This document shows, in pieces, positions 20,315-31,841 of a stretch of DNA of 64,000 nt. Both the position numbers and the translations under genes were made by a program. This stretch comes from Mycoplasma haemocanis str. Illinois (lineage in GTDB: Bacteria; Bacillota_I; Bacilli_A; Mycoplasmatales; Mycoplasmoidaceae): the NCBI RefSeq assembly GCF_000238995.1, contig NC_016638.1, positions 1-64,000 of the forward strand. The letters run 5' to 3'. Position 1 is the first letter of the stretch. The number at the start of each line of letters is the position of its first letter. The notes beneath the pieces are model-generated. The model saw only the letters and a list, made by a program, of their open reading frames with translations, made no database searches and was not told the DNA's origin.

Positions 20315-21038
20315 GAGAAGTAATTTCGGAAATAATAATTCCAGCAGCTACAGATACATTTAAGGAATTTACATTATTTTTCATAGGGATATGTACCTTC
20401 ACATCCGAATTATCTCTCAACATCTTAGATACTCCCTTTCCCTCAGATCCCATAATTAGCACACACTTATTGGAATATTCCACTTCCTTAAAACTCTTAG
20501 TGTTATGCCCGATTTCCGTTGAATAAATTCAGTATCCTCTGTTTTTTAACTTAGTAACGGCATTATTTAAATTAGATACTTCTACAGTATTGATATTCAA
20601 AGAATATCCTTGAGAAGACTTTAAAGTTACTTCGTGATTTAAAGGGGCAGACTTATTTTTAGAAAGTATGACTCCATCCACCCCAAAGGCACAACAAGTT
20701 CTTAGAATTGCACCAACATTAAATGGATCTTGAAGGTGATCTAGTATTAAGATCAAGCTTCTTTCTCTAGAAGAACAAATCTTTATTAAAGAATCCAGGT
20801 CTAAGTCTTTCTTCTTCCGAATGAAGGCTACTACGTATTTATATTTCTTCTTAGTTTCAAATTTTCAAAAATAAGACTTCTCCTTTATTTGATAACGAAC
20901 GCCATTCTTAATGCATAAATCTATTGTCTGAATTTGAGTTTTAGAAAGATGAACCTCTTCAATTAAATGTTTTAACTTTTGATTATTTATTAAATCTTGA
21001 ATTCCCTTTCTACCCTTAAGAATGAGAAATTCACCCAT
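20310..21038 (-). CDS. rlmB: TrmH/RlmB-type 2'-O-ribose RNA methyltransferase
   Basis: SPOUT-fold methyltransferase acting on 23S rRNA or tRNA ribose. 242 aa. An N-terminal substrate-binding region starts MGEFLILKGRKGIQDLI. The SPOUT motifs are DHLQDPFNVGAILRTCCAFG (motif 1), LIMGSEGKGVSK (motif 2) and IPMKNNVNSLNVSVAAGII (motif 3). The start ATG overlaps the cysS stop (TAATG), and a strong AGGAGG lies 11 nt upstream inside cysS. cysS-rlmB is a common pairing. RlmB versus TrmB-like specificity cannot be told from sequence. Confidence 0.88.
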
Positions 21039-22312
21039 TACAGAATTCTCCTCCTTTTAAGAATTTCTCTAATTTCATCTGCCTTTGAATAATCTCTATT
21101 GATTAGAGAATTCCTTCACTCATCTATTAATGCCACATTCTCAATAGTATGCTCATTCTCTATTTTGAAACCTAGAAATTCTAAATGTCTTATTATTCTC
21201 GATCCCCCTTTAGAAACTACTTCCACTTTCTTTTCTTTGATTCCGGTTAAAATTTCCTTCTTTAATTTTTGAAGTCAGGTGAGTACTTCCGGCAAATTTA
21301 AATCATTTTCGAAGATATTTAAGAACTCACTATCTAAATCATGTTTTGAATTAATCGCCCCCCCATTTAAGTAGAGATAAGTCTTAGCTTGATTTATTGC
21401 TAATAGATAACTATCAAATTCCTTTTCCACTTCTTCAATCCTGTTTTCATCTACTAATAAAGGAAGACTATATTTGCTAGTTAAGAATAAATATCGAAGG
21501 GAATTAGCTGAGTGTTTCTTTAGAAGATCCTTAACCAAAAACCTTTTATTGGTGGACTTGGATATTTTTCCATCTTGAGTTTGTAAATGTCCAATATACA
21601 TTCATATTTGAGATAAAGACTTTGAATATAGCGCCTCAGAGTGAGCATTTTCATTCTCGTGGTGGGGAAATTTAAGATCTATTCCCCCACCATGTAAATC
21701 AACCCCACCTTTGGAATATTTATTTATGAAAGAAAAACATTCACTATGTCATCCGGGTCTTCCATTCCCCCAAGGACTACTTCACGTCTTTCCGCTCTCC
21801 ATATATTTTCAAAGACAAAAGTTTTCATTAGATTTAAGCATGTTCAAATTTTGTTTTGATAAACATCCATAATTCTTTATTTTTCCTATATCCATAACAA
21901 TATCTTTGTCTTTAAAATAGGCAAATTCATATTCCAATAGAGAAGATATGTCTCTTTGAATATCTTCAATGTGATCGCTTACTTTTGGCATTAAGGTGGG
22001 TTTAATTACATTTAGTTCATCCATTACCCAAAAATAGTGATCTGTGAATTTATTAGAAATCTCCTCCTCTTTAAGATTCAGTTCTTTAGCTTTATTTATG
22101 ATTTTGTCGTCTATGTCGGTGATGTTATGTATGTAAAGATAATTTTCCTTTTTGTATTCTAGATATCTAATTAAGAAATCAAAAATTATGAGTGGAGCTA
22201 CATTCCCTATGTGTACGTAATCGTACACAGTAGGGCCACATAAATATATCTTGGGATTCTTTGGTAAAACCTTTAACTTTTGCTCTAAGGAATCGTAAAG
22301 CTTAAGCGACAA
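21038..22312 (-). CDS. cysS: Cysteinyl-tRNA synthetase
   Basis: Class I synthetase charging tRNA-Cys. 424 aa from TTG. Zinc and HIGH blocks: YLCGPTVYDYVHIGN; HNITDIDDKI; the zinc-site GRPGWHSECF; HGGGIDLKFPHHENE; and KMSKS as DGKISKS. TGA codons near residues 168, 177 and 238 are Trp. It overlaps rlmB by one base and lies 8 nt after rpsO. A little shorter than the usual 460, with a compact C-terminus. Confidence 0.96.
21050..21055 (-). promoter_or_regulatory. Consensus ribosome binding site for rlmB
   Basis: AGGAGG on the minus strand within the last codons of cysS, 11 nt before the rlmB ATG. Strong Shine-Dalgarno sites are rare in this window, so it stands out and fixes the rlmB start. Confidence 0.6.
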
Positions 22313-22320
22313 ACTATGCC

Positions 22321-22533
22321 CTATTTCTTGGAAATCAACTCTTGGTAAGTTGCAAAATCTTTGTTTTTTATATATTTAAGGAATCTCTTTCTCTTGGATA
22401 CAAGCTTAAATAGAGAAAGCTTAGAAACGTTATCCTTTCTGTATTTCTTAAGATGACTTGTAAGTTTTTCTATTCGCTTAGAAAGTTCAATAACTTGATA
22501 CGGATGAGAACCCTCTTTAAATTTATTTTCCAT
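22321..22533 (-). CDS. rpsO: 30S ribosomal protein S15, short N-terminus
   Basis: 70 aa against about 88 usually. It begins at the position matching NDTGSPEVQ of other S15 proteins (here GSHPYQVIELSKRIEKL) and keeps HLKKYRKDN, LVSKRKRFLKYI and the C-terminal helix. So the first helix, about 17 residues, is missing. The ATG directly follows the TAG of the upstream HAD-like gene (TAGATG). Confidence 0.88.
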   Translation of the reverse strand: MENKFKEGSHPYQVIELSKRIEKLTSHLKKYRKDNVSKLSLFKLVSKRKRFLKYIKNKDFATYQELISKK

Positions 22534-23694
22534 CTAAATCTTAGAAAATGCTTCCAAGAATTTTAATACAACAGACGTATGTCTTCGCCAAAACCCTACA
22601 GTCAGAAGATTTCTATTATAAAAGTTTCTCCTAAGAATAAAGTTTAGAATTTTTTCAGAATTGGAAATTCCTCCAAATATCTCTTTTGTATCTAGATCAA
22701 TATAGAGATATTTTGCGATTCCTGTTTTGATAGCATGAATATCGTGAGTTGTAACTCAAGATACTTTTGCTTTGGAAAGCAAAGATTCTAAATGTTCACT
22801 ATGGTGTTCTCCGGCTCACAAATGTAAATTACTGTAAATTCAATCGAGTCAAGATATGGAGTTTTTAGCAAGGGTTTCTATGGGTATGAATGTTGCGTCA
22901 CTTTCTTCTAATCTATTATCTATAACTTGTCTAGTTAAAGCAGAGAAGTAGGAGTTTGAGCTAACGTTCTTAGTGTATTGGTGGACACCAAGATATAGTC
23001 CATCAGATCGAAAGTTTAAATTAATCATTTCGCAAATCTTTTTAACCGCTAGAAACTTATCTATTTGGTCGGAAAAGATGTAAAGGGTGGATCCCTTTAC
23101 CTGGTAATTTATCTTTGAAACGGAAGAGATAAGCTCCGTAAATTCTTTCATTCTTTTTCGTCTAGAAATCTCATCTTTTTCCCAAAAGTAAATTTCAAAA
23201 TTGTAGATCTGATTACTTTCTATACATTTCTTAATATTTTCTATATTAAGCAGTGAATTCCTGTTAACCTCTCAAAGTCTACTTAAATCGGACTTATATC
23301 TTCTAATAATCCAGTCACTTACTATGTATGGATGGGTATGATTCTCCTTGGTATTTATAGAGAAATTTAAACCCCTCCAGATACAACTATAGGCTATTTG
23401 TAAAGATATTTCTTTATTTAAGAATTCTTCTAGGATTATCTTCTTATTGGAAATATTCTTAGCTACTGCTCCCGATTCCGCTATCAGGTAACCACTTCTG
23501 ATTCCTAAACTATCTAGTATCTTTTGAGAATCTTTACAAGTATTCTGAGTTAATAGGAGGAGGCTTTGATTAGCAGATAGTTCATTTATTGCTTTTTTGG
23601 CATAAAGAAAGTCATCTAAGTTGTAATTTCCTATTTCCAGTAAGTCTAGATCTAGAATAATTACTTTCTTGTCATAGTGGGAACTACTTTTCAT
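22534..23694 (-). CDS. Degenerate Cof-type HAD-superfamily protein
   Basis: 386 aa. The N-terminus resembles a Cof-type HAD phosphatase: VIILDLDLLEIGNY (the DxD motif survives, the following GT is lost), then KKAINELSANQSLLLLTQNT and the LIAESGA block. Farther on, DKFLAVKKICEMINL matches the usual SKG-al-L segment, but the expected GDxxND motif is not visible. About 100 extra residues extend the C-terminus. Hydrolase activity is therefore uncertain and no substrate can be named. It overlaps the end of thrS by 11 nt and abuts rpsO. Confidence 0.6.
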
Positions 23695-25189
23695 ATGCCC
23701 ACCGTAGGAAGTCTATATGATCTTTTGGATACTTCTCTTCACTTACTTTTCTATTTAATTCCTTATTTCTAGATTTAGTAATTCTAGACATTTGAGATTC
23801 TCAACCCATCTTAGCAATCTTATTTAAATGTTTGGGATCTGAAATATTTAACTCTTGAGCTTCTTTATCTCCAACTATCATGAATCCAAAGGACCGTTTT
23901 TCTATGGCCTTAGCTATCTTCTTCCCCAGAGATAAGTCGCTTTGATCTACTTCCACTCTAATGTTCTTGGATTTATAGAAATTCTCTAATTTCTTAACAC
24001 TATCTAGATGACTATCTTTATTAACAGGAATTAAAGTAATTTGAATGGGACTTAATCAGAAAGGTAATCAACCGTTATTTCTTTCCAAAAGATAAGCTAT
24101 AAAACGTTCTAAAGTTCCAATTATTCCAACATGTATCATGATAGGTTCATAATCTTTCTCATCACACCCCGTATATTTCAATTCAAATTTTTTAGGAAGA
24201 GAGAAATCTAGTTGTATCGTAGAAATGGTAATTATCTTACCCGCATATGTCTTTATTTGAAAGTCTATCTTCGGACCGTAGAAGGCGGCATCTCCTATTC
24301 CTTCGACATATTCAATTTTTTTATTATTTAGGAACTCCTTAAGGGAGTTCTCCGATAAATTTCACAGATTCTCATCATTAAAGAATTTATCCTTATTCTT
24401 TACATCCCTCAGAGATAAGACTATAGAGTGATACTCTATTTCAAAAGCCTCCTTCATATCTTGGATAATTCTGAATACCTTATTAAGAGATTCAAATATC
24501 TGGCCTTTCGCGCAAAATAGGTGGGTATCTATTAGTTCCATGCATCTAGTTCGTTCTAGACCAAATAATCCTCCGGAATATTCATATCGATGAAGTCTGG
24601 CATTCTCTCCAAAAGCTATAGGTAGTTGTTTTTCGTGTCGTTTCTGTTTCTTATAAAGGATTATGTGATGGGGGCATGTCATGGGCCTTAGTATATATTC
24701 CCCTTCACCTTCCAAAGATAGAGAGGGAAACATATTTTCTTGATAGTGATCCCAGTGCCCTGAAGTTTGGTAAAGCTCTTTTTTTCCTAATTCAGGAGTA
24801 GATACTATGGTTATTCCGTTATTTCTTTGAATCCTGTTTATGTAGTTCTTTATTTCTTCCTTAATTAAATACCCTTTCTCTAATCAAATGGGCATCCCGG
24901 CCCCAATCAGAGGATCAAAATCAAATATTTTTAAATTCTTTCCTATTCCTCTGTGATCTTTCTCATGAACCTCACGCTTTTTTGAGTCTTCTCACTCCAT
25001 GAGAAATCCATTTTTGTTAGGCTTTAAATTAAAAAAAATGGAAGGAAATTCATTCTTCAAAGATTCTCCTATATCCTCATAACTTTTTCCGATTTCCGAA
25101 AAGTGTAGAAAATCTCCCTTTTCCTCTATCTGTATATTTGGGTATTTTTTTGATAAAAAAACCTTAATTCTGGATCTAAGATCCTTCAT
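23684..25189 (-). CDS. thrS: Threonyl-tRNA synthetase lacking the editing domain
   Basis: Class II synthetase charging tRNA-Thr. 501 aa against about 640 for the full bacterial enzyme. The catalytic core begins near residue 75 (HEKDHRGIGKNLKIFDFD). Motif 2 reads RPMTCPHHI and ARLHRYEYSGGLFGLERTRC; the core is followed by an anticodon-binding domain (PIQITLIPVNKD). Only about 75 residues precede the core, too few for TGS plus the N2 editing domain, and the editing HxxxH / CxxxH signature is not seen. Start overlaps the pepF stop by one base; the end overlaps the HAD gene. Confidence 0.93.
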
Positions 25190-26991
25190 TAAATTGAATT
25201 AGCGAGTAAAGAGTATTCCGAAATTCAATTAGAAACTATATTTCCAACCCTTTTCCAACCTCTATCGCTTTCTAGATCTATTTCTAATAATCTAATAGCT
25301 TCTAGATTGGATAGAGAACACCCGACTCTCAAGAACTTAAAGTACTTATCAATGTATCGAGGATCTTTCTGTATACTATCGGCTATTAAAAGGGATACAA
25401 CTTGTCCAATTGCATATTTGTAAACATAAAATTCACCACTATAGAAATGCGGAACAGTGAAGATAGATGTGAGGCTTTTCTTTTTTAAAGGGGAAATTTT
25501 CTTTTTCTTTCCGTAAAATTTCTCTTGCTTTTCTACAAATATTTTTTCTCCTAAATCTGCATCTAATACCCCACCTTTAAGGATTATTTTGTTTACGTCA
25601 TACTCCCATTCGCTAAATATTATTTGGCTAATGGTAGTTCCGAAGAAGTTGGAGATCAAATTGTCGTATATTTCCAATTTCTTTTTAGGATCCTTTTTAT
25701 ATTTGTCTAATAGGTAAAAGCTTAGAAGTAGTTCATTTAAAGTTGAAGGTATCTCTGCTAGAAAAATTGAAGAACTTGCATAATAAGTTTGATGTTTACA
25801 AAATTCAACAGCATGCATAGCATGACCTAATTCATGAACTAAGGTGTAAACGTCATCTATTTTGTGATTGTAATTAAGAAGGATATATTTATTTTCCAAT
25901 CCATAACATCCTCCAATGCAATAAGCTCCGCTTAGTTTATTTTTTCTAACCTCCCAATCTATCCAACCACCTGATAAAGCCAAGAAGAGATTTTTGGAAT
26001 ATTCCTCTCCCAATATTTTCAATGACTCTTGTGCTAAAGTCTTGGCCTCTTCTATGGATATTGATGAATTATCTTTCTTCAATACAGGCATTCTCATATC
26101 TCAAGGCTTTAATCCCTTTAATGAGTACTCTTTTTTTAGAAGCTGTTTCTGAATCTTAGAATAAGCTTTTCAATGCTTTTTGAACTTCTCGACTTGATTA
26201 TAAATTTTAGGAACAAAAGAGACGGGAAGCTCATCTGAAAAGACGCTAGCTTCATAATATCCTTCAGAAAAATTTCTATTCTGAGCATCTATATTTAACT
26301 CCAAAAAATTGTAGTAGAGCAATCTAGCCAGACTTTCTCTAGAGTTATTAATTGCCTCGTATCAGTTAATATAGGCATTCTTTCTTAGGATCCTATCTGG
26401 ATCAGTTTGTGTTTTTATGAATTCAGAATAGTTTGAAATAATATGCGATTTTCCTGTGGAATCTTTAGCTGGTTTCACGCGCATCTCCTTATCAATTAGG
26501 AGAGTAAATACTGAGTTAAACGAGGAGGCTAAAGGAGAATAAGTGGCTAAGAATTTCTTAATTATTGGAGGTAATTCGTGTTTTTCGTATCTGAATATAT
26601 CTTCATAAGACTTCCTATGTTCCGATAGATTCGGATCTTGTAGAAACTCTAATATCTTTTCTTTATTCTTGATAACCCTATCCGAGAAATCTGATAATTT
26701 CTGTATGAAGGGTATGGACTTCATTTGAATTTCCTGCATGAGGTTAAATCATTCATTATTAGACAAATCCTCATTATGTTTATTGGATAGATAATTAAAT
26801 AATCTATTGGAAGTAATTGTGTTTCGGAGGCTTAATTTGTGAAACTTTATTAATTTTTCTTTATCCGTGAATATGTCTAGATCGTAAAGATCCGATATTT
26901 CTTGGTTTTGTCTAAAGTACTCTTCCTTTAATCCTTCTATAGTAGAACCCTCTAGTATCTTCTCTAGATCTCACTTAAGACTGTCTGTCAT
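25189..26991 (-). CDS. pepF: Oligoendopeptidase F
   Basis: Zinc metallopeptidase (M3 family) that trims imported or internal oligopeptides. 600 aa, the usual length. The zinc site is HELGHAMH (386-393), with the family segments SGGWIDWEVRKNKLSGAYC upstream and VPHFYSGEFYVYKYAIGQ downstream. TGA codons read as Trp. In a reductive genome it supplies amino acids. It overlaps tmk by 17 nt at its start and thrS by 1 nt at its end. Confidence 0.94.
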
Positions 26992-27643
26992 ATGTTTCTT
27001 TAATTAATACGTCCTCAATCCTTTTGACTAGATTATCTGTAGTATCTCCACCATCCAGCAGAATTAATCTTCCTGATACATCTTCCCTCATTGCGGTTTC
27101 ATAGGATTTACACATTCTAAGGTAATCGTCATGAATTAACTTATCCATCCAATTATTTTCTTTAGACTTTACTTTATTCTTGTATCTATTTAAGTATTCC
27201 TCCCAAGATAAGTTTAAAAAGAAAGTAATATCCGGTTTTCTAAAAGTGATGAAATCTTGATTTTTGCGTATTCAGTTAATCCTATCTAAATCCCCCTTTC
27301 CTTGATATACCAAGGTAGATAGATAGTATCTATCACAAATTATTAGAGCTTCTCTATCCAGTGCCGGTTGTATTATCTTTTCCAGGTGTTCTGATCTAGA
27401 GGCTAAGAAAAGTAAAGCTTGAGTTTTTTCGTTTAAAGAATCTCCCTCTTTAAGGATAAGATCTCGGATTTTATTTCCGAATGTATTATTTTTGCCTCCA
27501 GGTTCATAGGTAAATAAGACTTCTCTGTATACTTCTGAGATTCTTTTACTACTCTTTAAAGCCTTTATTAGAGTTGTCTTCCCGGATCCATCTATTCCTT
27601 CAAAAACCACAAATAATCCTCTTTTATTATGCCCACACTGCAT
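26975..27643 (-). CDS. tmk: Thymidylate kinase
   Basis: Phosphorylates dTMP to dTDP. 222 aa. P-loop EGIDGSGKTT (about 15-24), FTYEPGG (DR-type loop), ICDRYYLSTLVYQG with the conserved DRY, and PDITFFLNL. The end overlaps pepF by 17 nt. It is the first gene of the minus-strand block, diverging from recA with a 35-bp gap. Confidence 0.95.
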
Positions 27644-27678
27644 GTTTTTCTAATTAAGGAATTGTTAACTAATTCGTG

Positions 27679-28647
27679 ATGTCTAAAACCTTAAATTCTA
27701 AAATATCGTTCCCCAGCTTGGATGATTTGGGTGTTCAAGTTTGGAATAAGAACTTCGCCAAGAGTACGAATATTGAAGTTATTTCTACAGGTTCATATGC
27801 ACTTAATAGAGCATTAGGGATTGGTGGGTGGCCAAAAGGGAAAATAATAGAGATATTTGGGGCTGATTCTTCTGGAAAATCTACTTTAGCGTTACATTCA
27901 GTTTTAGAGGCGCAAAAAGTGAGTCAGAGGGTAGTTTATATAGATTTAGAAAATACCTTAAATCCGGAGTGAGCTAAGAAGATTGGTGTTGATGCCAGCA
28001 AACTTTTGGTTGCATATCCCAATAGTGGTGAAGAGGCAATAGAGTTGATTTTTAAACTTATAGAGACCAAGAATGTCGATTTAATAGTAGTTGATTCTGT
28101 AGCGGCCCTCGTTCCTTCTTTGGAATTTGAAAGTAACTTTCAAGATCAAACTATGGGTTTGCATGCCCGATTGATGAGTAAGGGATTAAGAATTATTCAG
28201 TCTAAATTAATTGGAACTAAGACAACCATCATCTTTATTAATCAAATTCGAGAAAAAATAGGAAATAGTTATATTCCGTCTATCACTACCACGGGCGGAA
28301 GAGCTCTTAAATATGCCGCCTCTGTTCGCGTGGAGATAAAGAGATGTGAAGCTATTAAGGATTCCTCCAATACTACTATAGGATTTGCAACAAAAGGAAT
28401 AGTAATTAAGAATAAATATGGGGCTCCAATGTCTATAGCAAATATGGCGCTATATTTTGATAGAGGATTTGATGTTTATCATGAAGTAATTCAAGAGTGT
28501 TTATCTAAGCAAGTGATAGTAAGAAAAGGCTCTTGATTTGAATATGAAGGAAAGAATATATCTCAAGGATTACCACACTTAAGAAAACTTATTAAAGAAG
28601 ATAAGGAACTATTTGAAGGTATAAAAAAGAAAATTTTCCTTACTTAA
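27679..28647 (+). CDS. recA: Recombinase RecA
   Basis: Strand-exchange recombinase. 322 aa from ATG 27679 (a GTG lies one codon earlier). Walker A is GADSSGKST, Walker [13 protein letters not shown], and the L2 loop area shows [10 protein letters not shown] and [14 protein letters not shown] codons at residues 99 and 286 are Trp. The 3' end overlaps the convergent sodA by 8 nt. No lexA-like gene is seen. Confidence 0.96.
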
Positions 28648-29251
28648 TTAGTGACAAATACCTATTTTCTATAACCTGTCAATCCAATATTTTTCAAATC
28701 TCTTGAAAATAAGCCAATTTTCCGTTTTGATGTTGCAGGTAGTAAGCATGTTCTCATATGTCTACCCCAAATACAGGAATTTCTCCATACATATAAGGAG
28801 AATCTTGATTTTGAGTAAATACTATCTTTAATTTTTTGTTCTTATCAAGGACAAGCCAAACTCATCCAGAACCAAAAGAAGACGTTACCGTTTTTTGAAA
28901 CTGCCTCACAAATTCATCTCAAGATGAAAATACCTTCTTAACATCATCCCGAAAACGTCCGTCGACTACACTAGTTTCTTTGGTAGAAAGTATTTCTCAC
29001 AGTAATTCATGATTAGAAACACCCCCACCCATGTTTCTAACGGTAGACCGGATGTCTTCGGGAACAGAATCTATGGAACTTAAAATCTCATTCACACTTT
29101 GTTTGAAAAACTCAGGATACTTCTCCAATGCCTTGTTTAAGTTGTTAAGATAACCCACATAATGGCTAGAATAGTGCAACTCCATTATCTCTTTTGAGAC
29201 AAAAGGCTCATAATCAGAGAATTTATTTTTAAGTGAAATAAGTTTGAACAT
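28640..29251 (-). CDS. sodA: Superoxide dismutase, manganese-type residues
   Basis: Destroys superoxide. 203 aa. Metal ligands can be placed in LHYSSHYVGYLNNLN, VSNHELLW and GVDIWEHAYYLQHQN. Met-Gly-Gly before the NH ligand and Gln in TQNQDSPY point to the Mn form rather than the Fe form, by family rules. SOD is absent from many mollicutes but reported in haemotropic species, which face erythrocyte oxidants. Convergent overlap with recA. Confidence 0.9.
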
Positions 29252-29287
29252 AAGCCTAAAATCTTACTTAAATAATAAAAGATATGT

Positions 29288-29309
29288 AAGCCCCTTGAAG
29301 GGGTTTTTT
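29288..29309 (+). terminator. Intrinsic terminator or attenuator hairpin before metG
   Basis: Stem AAGCCCC (29288-29294) / GGGGTTT (29300-29306), 5-nt loop TTGAA, T run to 29309. It is oriented for plus-strand transcription and ends 18 nt before the metG ATG, in the sodA/metG divergent gap. It could stop recA read-through or act as a metG leader attenuator. Confidence 0.6.
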
Positions 29310-29326
29310 ACTAGAGACATTTGGGT

Positions 29327-30886
29327 ATGGCGAAAGATAGGTCAGTTTATATTACCACCCCTCTTTTTTATCCTTCAGACAAGCCTCACTTGGGGCATGC
29401 TTTTACAGTAGTTCTTGCGGACGTTCTAAAACTTAGTTACAAACAATTGGGTTATGGAGGTTATTTGGTTGTTGGTACCGATGAACACGGAGAGAAAATG
29501 TTGGCTGCGGCAGATGCTGCCCAAATTCCTGTTGAGAGATTTGTCGAATCCAACGTTATTCATTTCAAAAACCTGTGAGAGGTTTTAGGTATTAAATATG
29601 ATCGATTTGTCAGGACTAGCGATCACGCTCATAGAGCTTTAGTTAAGCAGGTTTTTCTTCAACTTTTAAGCGACAACCAGATTTTTATAGATGAATGGAG
29701 GGGGTGATACTGTACTTCATGTGAGGAAAGCTTTTCAGATCGTTTTATTGGTAAGAAATCTACCTGTCCTATTGGTCATCCCTTGATTTTAAGAGCAGAG
29801 AAGACTTATTTTTTAAGAGTTACTTCCTTTAGAAATTGACTTAGACGTGAGTTTGAAGCCAATAAAGATTTAATTTACCCTGATAAGTACAAAACGGAGT
29901 TGATGAATAACTTTATAAATGATCTAGATGATTTATCCATAACTAGGGAAGGGCTTGATTGAGGTATAAAAGTACCAGAAGATGAGGATCATACAATCTA
30001 TGTTTGGTTTGATGCTTTAGTGGCCTATTTGACTGCTTTAAATTTCGGTAATTACGGGAGAACCAATACAACTACTTTTAAGAATTATTGAGAGAGTCCT
30101 AAATGTAGAGTTATTCAAATTATTGGCAAAGAGGTTTGTAGATTTCATGCCATTTATTGGCCTATCATGCTTAAGAATTTGAAAGTTAGATTGTTTGACA
30201 ATCTTCTTGTTCATGGTTGATTACTTATGAATAACGAGAAGATGTCTAAATCTAAGAAGAACGTTATTGACCCTAAAGAGATCTTGAGTTTGATGCCTAG
30301 AGAAGGATTAAGATTCTATTTGGCAAGGATAAATATTCTTGGAGATGCAAATGTTAATGTCGATGATATCTTTAGTGTTTACAACTCATATTTAGTGAAT
30401 ACTTATGGTAATTTGATCTCTAGGTTTTATGGAATAATGGGTAGAAAATATGAGAATACTCTTCCTAGTGCTTGAGATCCTGAAAGTTTTATAGAAATAG
30501 ATCAACTTAATATAGAGTTGGATGAATTCTTGAATAGTGGTTATGAAAAGGAGATTCTTAATAATACAATTTCTCCCATAGTAGAGAAGATCTTTGAAAT
30601 ATTTAGATCTGCAGGGAAGTTAATAGAAAAGAATAAAGCTTGAGAGTTGGAGAAGGGGGATCTTCTTTTGGATACTTTGATGGTGTTTATATACAAGCTT
30701 TTGTGTATCGGAACGTGGTTCCTGCATCCGATTTTGATAGATACCGCTCCTAAGTTATATGATATCTTGAATATTTCTTCTAAGAAGGTTGGTATAGAGT
30801 ACTTACAACAGCAAAGGCTTTATTTAAAGAAAAAGATAAATGATCTGCCCGAGAATCTCTTTCCTAGAATAAAAGAAGTTGATTAA
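29327..30886 (+). CDS. metG: Methionyl-tRNA synthetase
   Basis: Class I synthetase charging tRNA-Met. 519 aa from ATG 29327. HIGH block [22 protein letters not shown], zinc-type knuckle [26 protein letters not shown], and KMSKS as EKMSKSKKN. There is no C-terminal tRNA-binding EMAP-like domain. Several TGA codons are Trp. The last 8 nt overlap ftsY. Confidence 0.96.
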
Positions 30887-31841
30887 GTCTCTTTTTAAAA
30901 AGAAAAAAAAGACTTTATTAGATACTCTTAGTGAGAAAAACAAGAAGAGTTTAGGAACCAGTTTAAAGAAGAGTTCCGGTTTTTTAAGTAGTATATTTGG
31001 AGATTTTTTAAAAAGAAAAAAGGTAGATCAGGAGTTTACTCAATCACTGGAGGAGAATTTGATTAGTTTGGATTTTGGATATTCTCTTTCAGAATGCCTA
31101 TCTAAATCTATTTCTTCTTCCTTCGCTAAAAATGGAAATTTATTTGATTCTATAAAGAAAGAACTTTTATCGGTTTACAAGTGGGAAACTCCTTCTTTGA
31201 ATATTCAAAAAGGGAGGAGAAATGTAATTTTGGTAGTGGGTTCCAATGGAGTGGGAAAAACTACTAGTATTGCTAAATTAGCTAATTTTTTTAAAAATAA
31301 AAAATTTAAGGTTCTATTGGTGGCTGGAGATACCTTTAGGGCTGGTGCGGTAGAACAGTTAAATATATGAGCCGAGAAGTTAAATATAAATATTGTTAAT
31401 CCAAGCCGGCCCATGGAAGATCCTTCTTCCCTTGTTTATAGAGCGTTAAGTGAATATCCAGATTATGACTTGGTAATTTGTGATACTTCGGGAAGGCAAC
31501 ATAATAATAAGAACTTACTTCAAGAATTGAATAAAGTTCATAGGACTATAAAGAAGTTTGATCCTTCTTCTCCTCATGAAAGTTTGTTGGTATTAGATTC
31601 TACTATAGGTCAGTCTTCTCTTCTTCAAGCGCAACAATTTTTAGATAATTCTGAAATAAGTGGAATAATCTTAACTAAGATGGATTCTTTAACTAGGGGA
31701 GGAATTGTATTTTCAATAAGGGAAAAATTTGGAATTCCGGTTAAATTTTTAGGAACTGGAGAATGTATAGATGACCTTTATTTATTTGATCTAGAAGAAG
31801 TTATTGGATTTTGGTTTGATCATTTGAAGACTTCTGATTAG
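30879..31841 (+). CDS. ftsY: Signal recognition particle receptor FtsY
   Basis: SRP receptor GTPase at the membrane. 320 aa from TTG inside metG. A very basic short N-terminus replaces the long acidic A domain. The N domain is followed by G1 [10 protein letters not shown]2 [12 protein letters not shown]3 DTSGR and G4 TKMD, all normal, unlike its partner Ffh in this window. The C-terminus overlaps the convergent hprK by 41 nt. Confidence 0.95.
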
